A stretch of 64,000 nucleotides of DNA from Apostichopus japonicus. Lineage: Eukaryota > Echinodermata > Holothuroidea > Aspidochirotida > Stichopodidae. This document shows positions 37,972 to 49,538 of the stretch, piece by piece; position 1 is the stretch's first letter; every line of letters begins with the position of its first letter. Position numbers and translations under genes: made by a program. Below the pieces are notes generated by a model. The model was not told the DNA's origin and did not search any database. It worked only from the letters and a program-made list of their open reading frames with translations. The stretch lies in contig NC_092569.1 in the NCBI RefSeq assembly GCF_037975245.1, positions 9,843,001 through 9,907,000 on the forward strand, written 5' to 3'.

Positions 37972-38480
37972 GACTACCGGCCCTCACTATGACTACTGGC
38001 CCTCACCAGTGGCGGAGCTAGGGGTATTGGTCAGGAGGGGCGAGAATGGTCTGTAGGGGGGCTTTCGACACTAAGCGGAGCGCCACCACAGGTTGGCGCG
38101 TAGCGTACAGAAATGTTTTGAGTAAAGATACTCCCTAGATCGCCAGAAATGACCCTTTCCGGGCCTGGCTAATTTGCAGATAAACAAAGAATAAATAGGT
38201 GTCATCGCCAAATTACACCAACAAAATGTGACAAATGTCAATAGGTAGATGAGAGCGCAATTAAAAAGTCAATAATCGCGAATAAATAAAAAGTGGTAAA
38301 GAGCTGAAAAGGGCGCCAGCAGACCATTTGAGTCCTTCAGGGGGGGGGCATCCGCCCCCCTGACTGTATGGACGCTCCGCCACTGGCCCTCACTATGACA
38401 ACTGGCCCTCACTATGACAACTGGCCCTCACTATGACTACCGGCCCTCATTATAACTACCAACCCTCACTATAACTAACA
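37972..38480. repeat. 19-bp tandem repeat, split by a MITE
   Basis: Units of ACTACCGGCCCTCACTATG and variants (ACTACTGG, ACAACTGG, ACTACCAA) occur at 37972-38006 and again at 38386-38480. The interruption is the 379-bp element at 38007-38385, whose 8-bp target duplication GCCCTCAC is itself part of the repeat unit. About six to seven units remain in total, and they become more diverged to the right. Confidence 0.9.
38007..38385 (+). mobile_element. hAT-type MITE with 12-bp TIRs and 8-bp TSD
   Basis: The element begins CAGTGGCGGAGC and ends GCTCCGCCACTG, a perfect 12-bp terminal inverted repeat. The 8-bp sequence GCCCTCAC lies directly on both sides (37999-38006 and 38386-38393). An 8-bp duplication with CAGTG-type termini is the hallmark of hAT-superfamily insertions. 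The 379-bp body has no open frame for a transposase, so it is non-autonomous. It contains a G-run near the right end (38341-38348), next to GCATCCGCCCCCCTGACTG, which can fold back on itself. Caveat: the host 19-bp repeat also contains GCCCTCAC, so the two copies could be neighbouring repeat units rather than a true target duplication, but the perfect TIRs make insertion the simplest reading. A diverged relative lies at 32325-32492. Confidence 0.88.
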
Positions 38481-40675
38481 AAGCCTTTTGTGGTACACAA
38501 CCATTGCCACTCACTGAACAGTTTCAAGAAACAGCTTTTAAAAACCTTTCTCTTTCAAGGCACTTTTGAAGTCTTCCACGATATCAGTGCTTTGAAAATA
38601 CTGTTTGATGATGAACCAATGGATAGCTCAATCTAATTGTATATGTTTTATTATTGGATTCACAATAAGGGTAGATGCCTATTTTACTTTAATTCCAGTT
38701 GCAATTTTGGTGAACCAAATTGATGTTTTCGGGACGATGATGTTGGTTTCAATGGGTGAATATACTGCAAGTAGATTTATTGAGATGAGTTCTATGCAGA
38801 TTAAATCTTTAGGGGAATAAAAGAGAATGTGCTACAAGTATATATATTTGTATATTAATAATTCACAATGTATACTATATCATGTTCAACTTTTTCATGA
38901 ATGAAACACATGGATTATGATAAAATGCAATATTCAGTTTTTAAGTTTATCAATAACTCATAGAACTGGCTTATATGGTTTCAATCTTTAAATCTGTCCG
39001 GCTAATCGTAGATTAAATTGGAAACTTGAGGTCACAAGGTACGATCCGAGTCTGATCCGGTGATCCGAACATATCATCACTTTTTATAGGCATTTGCTCA
39101 ATAATCTTTTAGTCACGCTGTGGGTGCAAAATAGCCCCCAAAATAATGGAGAACGATAGAGTTATGCATTAAATTATTGGAAGTGAGATAGATTCATTTG
39201 TTACATTTGGTTTGTAAATCGACACCTGCAGCTTATCGATAGGTTAGTACATGTGTAAACTCCTACTTGTTAATTCCCTGCAAAATGCTGCCTAAAATTT
39301 GTTCAGATTTATCTAATTTCCAATCTTTAAGTTGAAGGAAGAAACAGCCACCTTTTGCAAAGGTATATCTAATCTCTTCTTCTGATGACGTCTATTCCTT
39401 GGAAATGGGTGGGCGTCATTTGAGGATTAAACACAGAGTTCACAAAAAGTTTGATTATGAATTGCTGTGATACCATACATTATCTTTTAGCCTATGTTAC
39501 AATGAAAATGTGTCATGGACCTTATCATCTCTATATGGATGCATTTCTCTGACATTTCTACCTTATTATTATATTTATGTTTAAATGTGTCAGTCTAATT
39601 GTCATGGGTAATTAAATTTTCACCTGCATCCAAGTTAAAAAGTTGCTAAAAATGCCATCTACAATGGTTTTTTCAACAATTGTAATTCGTGGAAATGGAT
39701 AAGGCCAAACAGATTAACAGCAACTAATCATTGGTGTCTAATTAGCTAATTTTTTAACTTTATGGGAGGGGGGGGGGAAGGCTTTGTGAAATTGTTTATA
39801 GCTTAGAAAATGTTGCATCATACTTTTCTCGAATCAACATGGAAGCTGATTTATAAAGAGGCATGCAGTATCATGTGTAACGTCTGGAACAAAAACTTTG
39901 TTCATGTTTATTCATATATTTATATGAACATTCACTATTATGCATGCAAATTTTGTTGGACTTTTTCCAAGTCTGGAGGTGACTGGCCAGATTCCTTTAT
40001 AGGCATCATAGCCGAAAAGTCTGACCCAGAAGGAAGAAGTTGTAGCTCTATAAAACCGTAACACATTTAAAATTAGTTCTGTGGAGCAGAAATTGTTGTG
40101 GATTCGATTAACTCGTTTTATATCTCGCTAATGTAAGAGCAGGAAACCGGGATTTCCGAGATCTAGTCGGGATTGTGATGCATGGTTGGGTGGAATTATT
40201 ACATGTTGTGGTCAGTATGCAGCTTTAAGCAAGAAAAGCCTGGAACTGTCATTTTGTCACATCGTATGGAAACCATGGAAGGTTCAATCGGAAGGATCTA
40301 GTCCAGGAGTAAATTTATTTTTGACTTTTGTTTTATTTTGGGGGGGGGGTGGGTTTCTATAAATTCTATTGTTACCCACCTGTAAGGGCTGCAGGAGGTA
40401 CCTTGCTTTGTATTCGAACAACAATCATTTCATTCACAAGAAGTTGAAGCTTTTCAGCAAATTTGCCCTTCAACATGTGCAGAGCTCCATTCGGTCACTA
40501 CAGTACTAACTTATAACTTCTCTTTTTTCCCTCGGAGTTACAATGCATCCAGCTTATCAACTATTTTACGTGTAATATTCATACAAATATTACTCATCTA
40601 GTTGGTATCTTCAAACACCCCCCCAAAAAAACTTAATTCCATTGAAGAAACATTGCCAACTTTATTAATATATAC

Positions 40676-40694
40676 AGAGAGAGAGAGAGAGAGA
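40676..40694. repeat. GA microsatellite
   Basis: About nine GA units, then GATAGAAAGAGAGA. Simple repeat. Confidence 0.85.
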
Positions 40695-40955
40695 TAGAAA
40701 GAGAGAATGTGCCATTTGCCAGAACAGACATGTAAGCTGCTATAAACGTACCCGATTTCTCATGACATCACTGTTGTGTAAACTGACATAAGCCTTCTCG
40801 TAATGCCCCGTCCACTTTACCAAGAGCGTAACGAGCTGCAATGACGAAGAGGGAGGGACGTGGCATGCAAAATTGATAGCGTCCCTGTCGACCATCTCAT
40901 AGACTCTAAGATGGAAGCTGCTTGAGCAATCGATACCCGCACACGACTGATTCAT

Positions 40956-41052
40956 CCACGTCAGTGGCCCTGTGACCGAAGCAGGCCATTACGTCACTGT
41001 TTCACAGGCTTGCCGCAAGCCTACAATAGCAGCACTTAAGAAGCTGACGTCG
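40956..41052. promoter_or_regulatory. Candidate regulatory patch with three CRE-like motifs
   Basis: CCACGTCAG (40956-40964), TTACGTCA (40989-40996) and TGACGTCG (41045-41052) lie within 97 bp in a stretch with more CpG than its surroundings. A perfect hairpin AGGCTTG-CCG-CAAGCCT lies between them, near 41007-41023. CRE-type motifs bind CREB/ATF proteins and are common near animal promoters. No transcript start or exon is visible to confirm this. Confidence 0.3.
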
Positions 41053-42425
41053 CACAAACCACAGCAGTAAGGCCTGTCAATCCCTCGGAGGCAAAAAGAA
41101 GAAATAAAAAGAAAAAAGGAAAACCGATGGAAAATTATTATCAGGATCATAGATGTAGCTGACACTTTTACTTAATGTGATTTGGTTTCTTTCGGGTTTT
41201 TTGTATTTCTCCATATTTGGTCTGTTTGCTAGTGTGTGCGTGCGTACATGTGTATGTCTGTGTAAGTTATGAGCGTTGAATTTATGTTAAGTGACTTTTG
41301 AAGGTTTCTGGAATTTTTAATATTTTTTGTTATGTACATTTTATGTCACTGCATAGAAGAGATGTGTTTGTGTGAAATGTCTAAGTAGTAGCAACTGAAT
41401 GTTACAGTATGTATTTACTCCAAATATCCGTACGTAAGTTTTTGATGTCGGTAACATTACTGTAAGCTCGACCATTTTTGGCTATAAGATACAGGTACTG
41501 TAACTTGTTTCCGACTTAAAATGAGTATATTATTTTTCTTTTTTTTGGGGGGGGGGGGGGAAAGAACTTGTACCCCAATTGAAAGGAAGATTACGATGAA
41601 GTCAAAAGACAATGTTTGTTCGTCTTCATTTTAAAACTCAGGCACATGTTAATTTCTATTTAGATATCATACGTTTAATTCAACCACAGCTTAATTTGTC
41701 AAATTAGCCTAAAATTAGCAAAGTTTCACAAGTGTAATTTACAAAGTTCCTGCCAAATCTCTGACTGGCATTAAGTAATACATTTAAGTAGAAGCATACA
41801 TGACATTATTATGGTAGACTCAGATACAGTACGTTCAATAGAAACATGACAGAGAAAAGTTTCTTCTCGGATTCAGGACATCCCATTTTTCTTGTGAGAG
41901 CTTCTGTTCATTTGTGTCATTCATATTGGACTTCCAGTTTGTCGAGGAGAAATTTTAAATAAATTTAAATTTAGTTGATACTCCATTATGGGATAAATTA
42001 TAAGTTGAAATTTGTCATTTAATAATAATGTTACATTCAAAGCTTAAAGACATTATATGTTCTTAGTTTCAAGACATAACAGAACTGTCTTAATTGACAT
42101 ATTTGCATTTGTATAGAATCATGAAACTATATCATGAATTGTATAGTAGAAAGGTAAATCACATGGCAAAACCACAAACATCACCATAACAAAACCATTT
42201 GATGTCATCTGTGCAACATTTCGTTATGAATTATGCTGATTGCTAATTGTTACAAACATCATTCTAAGAACCATAATCGATTGGTAATGAAATCCAGACA
42301 ATGTTCAGTCAAATATATGAATGTTTTTGAAGTATTTGTTCCTTGCCACCAATGTGTAGCTAGCTGGTTATCGTAGCAATTAATCTCTTGATAGTAATCA
42401 ACATTTATGCTTCATATCTTACATA

Positions 42426-42717
42426 TGCAAATTAGGTTAGGCCTGTGTCTTCTATTGAAGGACTGCGATATGGGCACTGGTAGTACTTTGGAGCCTTTTG
42501 AATCTAAAAGTTGACAGTGTTTGCAATCTAGCTTTTCTTCTGCCAAACATACATGTTAACACAAAATGCATATGAATAGCTGCTTCTCATCATTTCAACA
42601 TAGTTACTTCAGATATTGATAAAGTATATTTGCTAGCTCTTACAACAGATACCAAACTATGACCTGCCCCTATCACACTTCTCCAGGTAGATGAACACAG
42701 GCCTAACCTAATTTGCA
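42426..42717. mobile_element. MITE-like element with long TIRs, TA flanks
   Basis: The termini TGCAAATTAGGTTAGGCCTG and its continuation TGT form a perfect inverted repeat with ACA and CAGGCCTAACCTAATTTGCA at the other end (25 bp perfect if the flanking TA on each side is counted, 42424-42448 and 42695-42719). Inside, the arms continue as an imperfect match for about 40 more bases (for example GATATGGGCA on the left against GATAGGGGCA on the right). The element is 292 bp, has no coding capacity, and is bordered by TA on both sides. That fits the TA target of Tc1/mariner-type MITEs, but a palindromic TATGCA/TGCATA end would look the same. No second copy was noticed in this window. Confidence 0.75.
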
Positions 42718-44088
42718 TATAACATGGATCTTTTACAGTGAAACTGACAAAAAAACTTGTCTATGGACTTTTCATGTTATAATTATAAATGACAAATTTC
42801 TACCAAAATACTGCCTATTGGAGTCAATGAATTTCATGTTTACAATTTGAAATCTCCTAGACAAACTGAAGTCCAGCCTGAGAGGAAAAAAATGGATAAA
42901 ATCACATAAAAGTGTCGTAACTTGCTTAAATTTGATACAACCAAATGTACCTTCACTACGGACAATTTAGATTTCACTCATCGTGTCTATAGTTAGTAAG
43001 TTTATCCAGAAACAGGTTGTGTACATTCTGCCCCGATTCCTAACGATTTGGATAAACACTATAAGCCGTACAGTATTATCCTCATCAACAACTGACCAAC
43101 AATTCACCTGCATGACTTTTATAGACCCTGTAGAGTTACCCTGTAGAGTTGCCTGATCAGGGACAGTTTGCTGTCCATATCCTGAAACACTGCCTAAAGG
43201 ATGTGGTTGGATATTCCCTCTTCATGTTGACTAAAACTTGTACTCTAATTTAAGAGAGTTTAAGTCTTCCTCCAAACTTACAATTGTTTTTTTTTTCCTC
43301 TATATATATCATTCAAATATGTTGTACGACTAATTTCCTGTTATTACTGTTATATATATTCCAAATGCCAATTATGTAAATTATGACATTCCTGATCTAT
43401 GGCTATTTTATGGTTGAGTATGTACGCTGAATATTTTCACCTCAGTTAAAAAAAAAAAAATATCACTTACTCATTATATAGCTGGGCTCTTGAATTTTTG
43501 CAAGTTTATGTTTGCTATTGATTGCAACTACTGTAATTGCTACTCCAGCTAGAGAGAGAAAACAAAACTAAAACGACACTCCACTGTCCCTTTGTTTGCG
43601 ATGGAAATAAGAATGGACCCTTGTAACCCCCCCCGGCTCCCCTCCCCCTTTCCACCCACTTTGGTGAACCCTATTTATCACCCCTTGGTTTACCCCTGCC
43701 TCCTCTCCTTGTGGTTCCGAAGCATTTTCTCCCAGTGCAGCAAAAGGACATTTTTAAAGAGATGTTTGATTTAGCCAGGGTAGGGATTGAACATATGGTT
43801 GAGCCAGCTGGGTAATGTAGCTGACATTGATCAAATACACCTCACTCATGTATTCTATCTTCTTTTTTTTATCTTCATTGCCTGGGTTTTTCTTTCTCTC
43901 CTTTCTCGCTACTTTGTGACCTTTTCCAAGTTAGAGATAGTTTCTGTTTCACTTTGATAGACGATCTTAATAATTCACGTAATTGGCTTTGAAATTTTTA
44001 TCTCAGATATGGTCGTAACACTCTAGTAGAGGTTTTTATACGTAGCCTTGTCACGTTTTTTGCTCGGTGTCGTGGGCGTGAGTCTTTT

Positions 44089-44555
44089 GCGTGGGCGAGA
44101 TACCTGGATACTATTGTCCCCGCTACTGAGCCTATCAGAACACGTCGGACAGCTCTATATAGTCCCCTCACTGAGCCTATCAGAACACGTCGGACAGCTC
44201 TACGGTCCTTAAATAACCTCAACTTACCATTTTCTGTCACATGCAACATGTCCATGCCTAATACACAAAGTAACCCTGTTATTTTTTTTTTTTTTTATTC
44301 CTTCTTATTTTACTTTCTTTTCTCCATTTGCTTAAGCATTGCTTCATCTATTCCTTGCTACCTATAAGCTTCTGCATAATTTGTCATAAGAACGAAACGA
44401 ACAAAAAAATAAAAGAGAGAGAGAAAAAAAAAAAAGAGAAAAAAAAAAAAACGAGGCAAGAGATAGATTGGTCTCCATGAGGAATAATTCATACAACCCA
44501 TTGACGTGCGTAGACGGTTGCCAGGCGACAGTTTAGGCTATGAAGGGTGACGTCA
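44089..44555. promoter_or_regulatory. Candidate promoter or enhancer: EGR, RFX-like and CRE motifs
   Basis: GCGTGGGCG (44089-44097) is the exact EGR/Krox consensus, with a related TCGTGGGCGTG about 20 bp upstream. GTTGCCAGGCGAC (44517-44529) is an imperfect RFX X-box. TGACGTCA (44548-44555) is a perfect CRE palindrome. CpG dinucleotides are locally frequent in a window where they are otherwise sparse. An A-rich tract (44400-44452) sits between the EGR and RFX/CRE sites. This is a plausible regulatory segment, but there is no exon or defined start site nearby. Confidence 0.35.
44125..44202. repeat. 45-bp direct duplication with 33 identical bases
   Basis: ACTGAGCCTATCAGAACACG followed by TCGGACAGCTCTA occurs at 44125-44157 and again, unchanged, at 44170-44202. 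The 12-bp spacer reads TATAGTCCCCTC. The duplication sits inside the CpG-containing segment next to the EGR consensus. Confidence 0.95.
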
Positions 44556-45904
44556 TGAGCCTGGTTGGTTTTGTCACCAGAGTATCTTCGGCCGCTAGTC
44601 AATTCAAAGCAAGCACATTCCAGGTTATTTCTTAGCATGTAGAAAATTTGTTCAAATCCAGGAAAAGTGATATGTGCAATTTGAAATTGACTTAAAGGGA
44701 AAAAAAAAAATTGCTGTGTGGCCTGATGAAGAAAAAGAAAAAAAGCAAAGCAAAAGAACAAAACAGAAACAAGATGGGAATGAAGTCCGTCACATTATGT
44801 GCGTATGATTGCTAGGAATTGGGTGTGTCTCGTAGCGGTCGTTTATACTTAACTTATAGTCCAAGCTGGTATTTACAGTAAGGGTTTGACGTAGTTTCTC
44901 ATGTGGGTATTTCTCGGTATCGGTCAATTTTACCAGTTTATATATGACTTAATTGTGATATTTTGAAATCTCCAATCAAATTTATATTATTGTGGGATGA
45001 AAGCTGAAAAAAAAATTAAGTTGATACCTTTGTTAGAGTGAGGTGAATTATGAAAGCAAGGTATTAATATGAAGTATAGTCACAAAAGCAATGTGTGAAG
45101 TGACATTAATGTTGTTTGGCTCTCCGATTGGCAAATTCTAACGAGACTGGCGGATTAATGGTCCATTGCAAACTGAAAGTTAAAAACAAATACGTGTTTG
45201 AAAGTAAACATAAACATAATTTAAGGAAGGAAAATAAAGTGCATTAATATTGCATTATAATATTCTTCCATATGGTAAAATTAAGTATATACCATGGGAG
45301 ATGATAGTGTATTTCGTAGAAGTGCCTAATATTTGTGCAATCTTTAAAATAGTAATTGCCATTTATTAATTGGCACATCTTCTTAACACAATTGCTAGAA
45401 CAGTTAAAGAACAATAGTATTTAAGCATGATAACTTTCATTACATTTAGAAGATTTTTTATTTCCCTTTCTGAAATGACCAAAATAAAGCCATTACTCAA
45501 CACATATATAATATGGTCAAAGAGGTATGTTGTAAAGATGTATTGAAAGAGTGTTGTGAGATATACATAAAATTGGTCTATTTGACAGCAAATGTTGGAT
45601 AAACGATTACCTAACATAAATACTAGGACGATGCATGAAAAAAGATTGCACATTTATTGGAGCTGTTAATTTTCCTTTGTTGTTTAAATGTCTTTATAAA
45701 CACGTATGAGTTAATCATTCTATAGATAAGTAGTCCAACATTGCTAATAGTGACATTCTTTGCTTTTTGTGTGAGTTTTTATGTTTTGGTTACATATTAA
45801 ATGTATGATGAAATATCTGTCGTACTCAAAACTTCTCCTTTGCCCATACTTTATAGAAGAAGTTATTTTAAGTTACTCAGAAACTGTGTATTACTGATCC
45901 ATAT

Positions 45905-46190
45905 GAGGGAGAGAGGGTGGGGAGGGGGACAGGAGGGAGATAGAGGGTGGGGAGGGGGGACAGGAGGGAGATAGAGGGTGGGGAGGGGGGACAGGAGGGA
46001 GATAGAGGGTGGGGAGGGGGACAGGAGGGAGAGATAGGGTGGGGAGGCGGGACAGGAGGGAGATAGAGGGTGGGGAGGGGGACAGGAGGGGGATAGAAGG
46101 TGGGGAGGGGGACGTGAGGGAGAGAGAGGGTGGGGAGGGGGGACAGGCGGGAGAGAGAGGGTGGGGAGGGGTTGGGGAGGGGAGGGAACT
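45905..46190. repeat. G-rich 30-bp tandem repeat, about 9-10 copies
   Basis: Units of GGGAGATAGAGGGTGGGGA followed by GGGGGACAGGA are repeated, with small variations in the G-run lengths. The plus strand is almost purely purine, and each unit has three or more G-runs of at least three, so it could form G-quadruplex or triplex structures. The Pro/Ser-rich open frames on the minus strand (45863-46195 and 45891-46262) are by-products of the repeat. Confidence 0.93.
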
Positions 46191-46567
46191 GTCACAACTT
46201 GGAACCTTATATATTATTATTCTTAAATTGGTAGGAATAGGCTTTTTTTTTTCATTTGTCACCTGTTACTTTTAACTATATGTTTGTAAGCTTTCATAGT
46301 CCAGTCCATCCCTTTGAAAATATGTTTCATTCAACATCGAATCTGAGTTTGGCACTGTGTCAATAATAAAAGCTGCAGCGGCTGCAAGATCCAGCTGTAG
46401 CAAGGCTGAGTCATGCAATATCCAGTGAAACAAGTTATGCCTGCAGACCATGCAGTGCCTGTTGCGTGAAACTGGAGCACTCAAGCTAATATGTCCTATT
46501 CGGTCTGGCAACCCCATCTAAAAATACTCTCATTAACTCTGTGTGCAACAGAAAAACATCTTTCAGA

Positions 46568-46598
<31 letters not shown>

Positions 46599-48579
46599 TA
46601 ATAATAATACATACATTTGACTGAATTATAGGTAGATATATGGCGGTATTCTTGAGACAGCTGCCAAGCAGCAGACCCTTAACACATCTTGTTCCGGGAC
46701 TATAATAGTTCTTTCCACTACAGTTCATGCTGGGTTGTTTAATATTAACAATCACCCAGCCCATTGATGCATATAGCCGGGATACTTCCGTAAAATAGAC
46801 CCAAGCAAGCAGTCATCCATAGCAGACAATACTTCCATCTTTTTCACACAACAGCCAAGAAGCATCATTCAGACTTTATTATTGTCGGAAGTGGTTAAAA
46901 GTTGATCACGTTTAACGTTCCCAGTGTTATGGATGCCCCGTGGGGACATAGTTTCTGTAAACAACACATGATTTGTTAAAGTTTGCTATTAAGTTTCTTA
47001 TAATGGATTTATTACACTAGTAATTTTTCAGATATTATCTAGTTGCTGCAGTTCATTGCAAGTTGGCAATGATCAATGTGTATATCACAGGGCATGTGGT
47101 TTGCTGGACCAAAATAGACACGAAGATAAATACAATTCCATTCTAGAGAAGTTCAAACCGACTTACTGGTTTTCCACTCTCTTTGTCACATTTTTTCCTA
47201 AGTATACTTCTATGTCCCCCCACCCCCACCCCCACCCCCCACACACACCACGGTAAAGTCACCAGCACATTCAGGTAATTATCCATGATATTTCAGTGCT
47301 GTGGGATTGCAAGAAAATTCAATACTTTACTATGATTGTCCCATTCAAAATCTTGTTATACTGAGAATAACTCTGGTTTTTCGGCTGAGGAAGTTTTTAG
47401 TTTCTTCACATATTAAAACACCCGGTTGAAACCTTCGTGGATTGTTAATATTTTTCAGTACTCTTTAGAAGGATAAAAACAGCACTATACCATGAGCTAT
47501 AAGCTAAGACATTGGCTTTCATTAAAACATTTACTGAGTGTCAGTTCAATAACGCCCACCACCGTAAACTGTATATTCTTACCATGAGCTGTTTTTCTCT
47601 TGGAAGACCGGTGCAAGCAAGCCATCTTTTGTTGCCTCCAGCATACCATGGCGAGTTCACAGTTAGGTCGGCTCCATCTGACGTTGTTCTGGCCCTTCCC
47701 ATCTTTTCAATTTAATGCCAATAACATATATTCATAACAAAGTCTCCGATATCATATAGTTTTGTTCATTCCTGTTGTTGTTGTCTGGTAGTTGCTGACT
47801 ATATGTATAGCTCCATTTATATATAGTCCTATTGATCCTCAGTCGACAATGTTTTCTTCACATGAAATCTGTTCATTAATTGATGATAAATGTTAAAGTT
47901 GTGCGAGATATATGTGATCAATGGCACTGTACAGTATTAAAGTTAGTTTAAATACCTCTGTTGACATCATGTATAGAAAACCCAAGATGACGTATTATAC
48001 TTCTGAAAAATATTTAAATTTTTTAAAGCGCTAAATAACTACTTGATTCAGTGAAAGAGATGAAAGCAACGTGTGTTTCAACCTTGCTTAATTTCTATAT
48101 ATTCCCATTTAGACTTTTATCTCTGTCCTTTCCCCGTTTCTCAGCTCCAGTAAGTGTTTCTCATATCCCGTTGTAATGCCAAGGACTGTTGTACAGTCAA
48201 ATGCTGCGTGTATAGTCGACTTATATATATCACATTTGGTAGTCACCATATCTGTAATGTACCATAATGTACCATGTTCATGATTTTCATGATAATCGAG
48301 GTTTTTTTCTTTTCTTACACTAAAGATAACAAGATAATTGGTAATTGTCAAATAAATTATAATAAACTTTGTTTGCTTCCACAAATTTGTCCCACAACAT
48401 CCTTGTCTATATAGGAAGGGGCTGCCCAATCATATTTCTGTAAGTGTCAAGATTTGAACAAACAATTTGTTGAGCAAAAGGAGGACAGATTGAAAGAACC
48501 CAAATAATCCCACTACATACCTTAATTGAGCAGAATGTGTGCAGGATGGGCAAGGTAGGGTATATACTTAATCAATCCT
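46191..48579. other. Non-coding stretch, no gene recognised
   Basis: Contains an AAT microsatellite (46568-46609) and a C-rich patch at 47214-47243. Minus frames at 46272-46517 (81 codons) and 48109-48429 (106 codons) look more like mixed-composition protein than most here, but I recognise no domain, and both can arise by chance. Confidence 0.45.
46568..46609. repeat. AAT microsatellite
   Basis: About eight AAT units, an A-run, then four more. Simple repeat. Confidence 0.9.
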
Positions 48580-48681
48580 AAGGCCAAGTTAGTGGACCGG
48601 TGCGGCCTGCATTCACTCGCTGGACCGAAATATCCCAAAGGCCAGAAAATGTCAGCGGTGGTTGCCATTTGAGAACTCCTG
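48580..48681 (-). mobile_element. hAT-like element terminus (fragment)
   Basis: Read on the minus strand, the segment starts CAGGAGTTCTCAAATGGCAA and continues with CCACCGCTGACATTTTCTGG, later GCAGGCCGCACCGG. The arrangement CAG..GTTCTCAA followed by GGC and GC-rich GGCCGC patches is typical of the ends of non-autonomous hAT elements in many animals. The opposite terminus and a target-site duplication were not found, so the inner boundary near 48580 is a guess and the element is probably truncated. A 69-codon minus frame crosses it without transposase-like features. Confidence 0.4.
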
Positions 48682-49499
48682 ATCTGTGGTATATATTGAA
48701 ACGCAGTACAATAAGGCACTAAAAGAAACACTGCATAAGTTGTTTAAAGATTGTTATGTATTTCATATTAAAATCATAAGTGGCTCAGATCCACAGTAAA
48801 TAATTAGTTTGCAAAAAATGCACATGGCAAAAGTCATCCAACACACATTCTGTGTATATTACTACATGTCTTTAAGTTTTCAAATGTTGCATTAGGTAAT
48901 TTGTTGAATTTTGCGTTAGTCCAATCAATACCAATTGTATTATCTATTTCTTTGTTTGTAATATCTATTTATCAAACTGTTGTCAACAATTCCTGAGTTC
49001 AACCTTAATTTAGTATAAATTCTGTCTTTCCTATTTCTAACATCAGTAAATGTAACTCTTAACTATATCACCTAAATAGTGGATAAAGTACCTCCTCTTG
49101 CCCAACTTAATGATGTCATAGTTGTGACGTGCCTTTACCCCCTCTTTACAGCTAAACCCACTCTCTTCGATCACTAATCCAATGAAAAGCAGGGAAAGGC
49201 AAAAACAAAAAATATTAAAAAAAAAATAAATAAATAAAATTAAAATAATAATAATAATTAAGGGTCTTTTTCTTCCCTATTGAATCTCTCTCACTCTCTC
49301 TCACTTTTCCTTACAAATATAATATTCATAACGTCAGAGAAATCATTCCAAATATGACAAATTCATTGTTCTTTTAGCATATTTAGCATGTAGATTTTTT
49401 TTTTCCTCTTTGCCCAGTAATCATTGCTTTAAATCTTTACTGTCGTCACACATGCCTCTTCCATTTCCATCACATCAGGTGAATGACCCTGGAACCAAA

Positions 49500-49538
49500 C
49501 TACTACTACTACTACTACTTACTACTTACTACTACTAT
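49500..49538. repeat. ACT/TAC microsatellite
   Basis: Repeated TAC triplets with two TTAC interruptions. Simple repeat. Confidence 0.88.

Larger units (their letters stand above)
38486..42423. other. Non-coding stretch with one CRE-motif patch
   Basis: No gene is recognised. The interval includes poly-G runs at 39769-39777, 40341-40349 and 41547-41560, a GA microsatellite at 40676-40694, and a less A+T-rich segment at about 40740-41090 with several CRE-like motifs (annotated separately). Small open frames (38605-38820, 39810-40061) have no recognisable domain. Confidence 0.5.
42720..45904. other. Non-coding stretch with a CpG-containing motif-rich segment
   Basis: No gene is recognised. Homopolymer runs occur at 43449, 44282 and 44425-44450. 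The segment 44030-44600 is richer in CpG and in recognisable motifs than its surroundings. Open frames of 60-95 codons (43592-43774, 43998-44255 minus, 44489-44761 minus, 45366-45653 minus) carry no recognisable domain. Confidence 0.5.

Noticed and set aside
45075-45095. ATAGTCACAAAAG resembling the 3' part of miR-153
   Set aside because: The seed (5' end) does not match the known miRNA, and no convincing precursor hairpin surrounds it.
45863-46262. Pro/Ser-rich minus frames that could look like an extensin or mucin
   Set aside because: They are translations of a G-rich 30-bp repeat in two frames. There is no signal peptide and no flanking exon.
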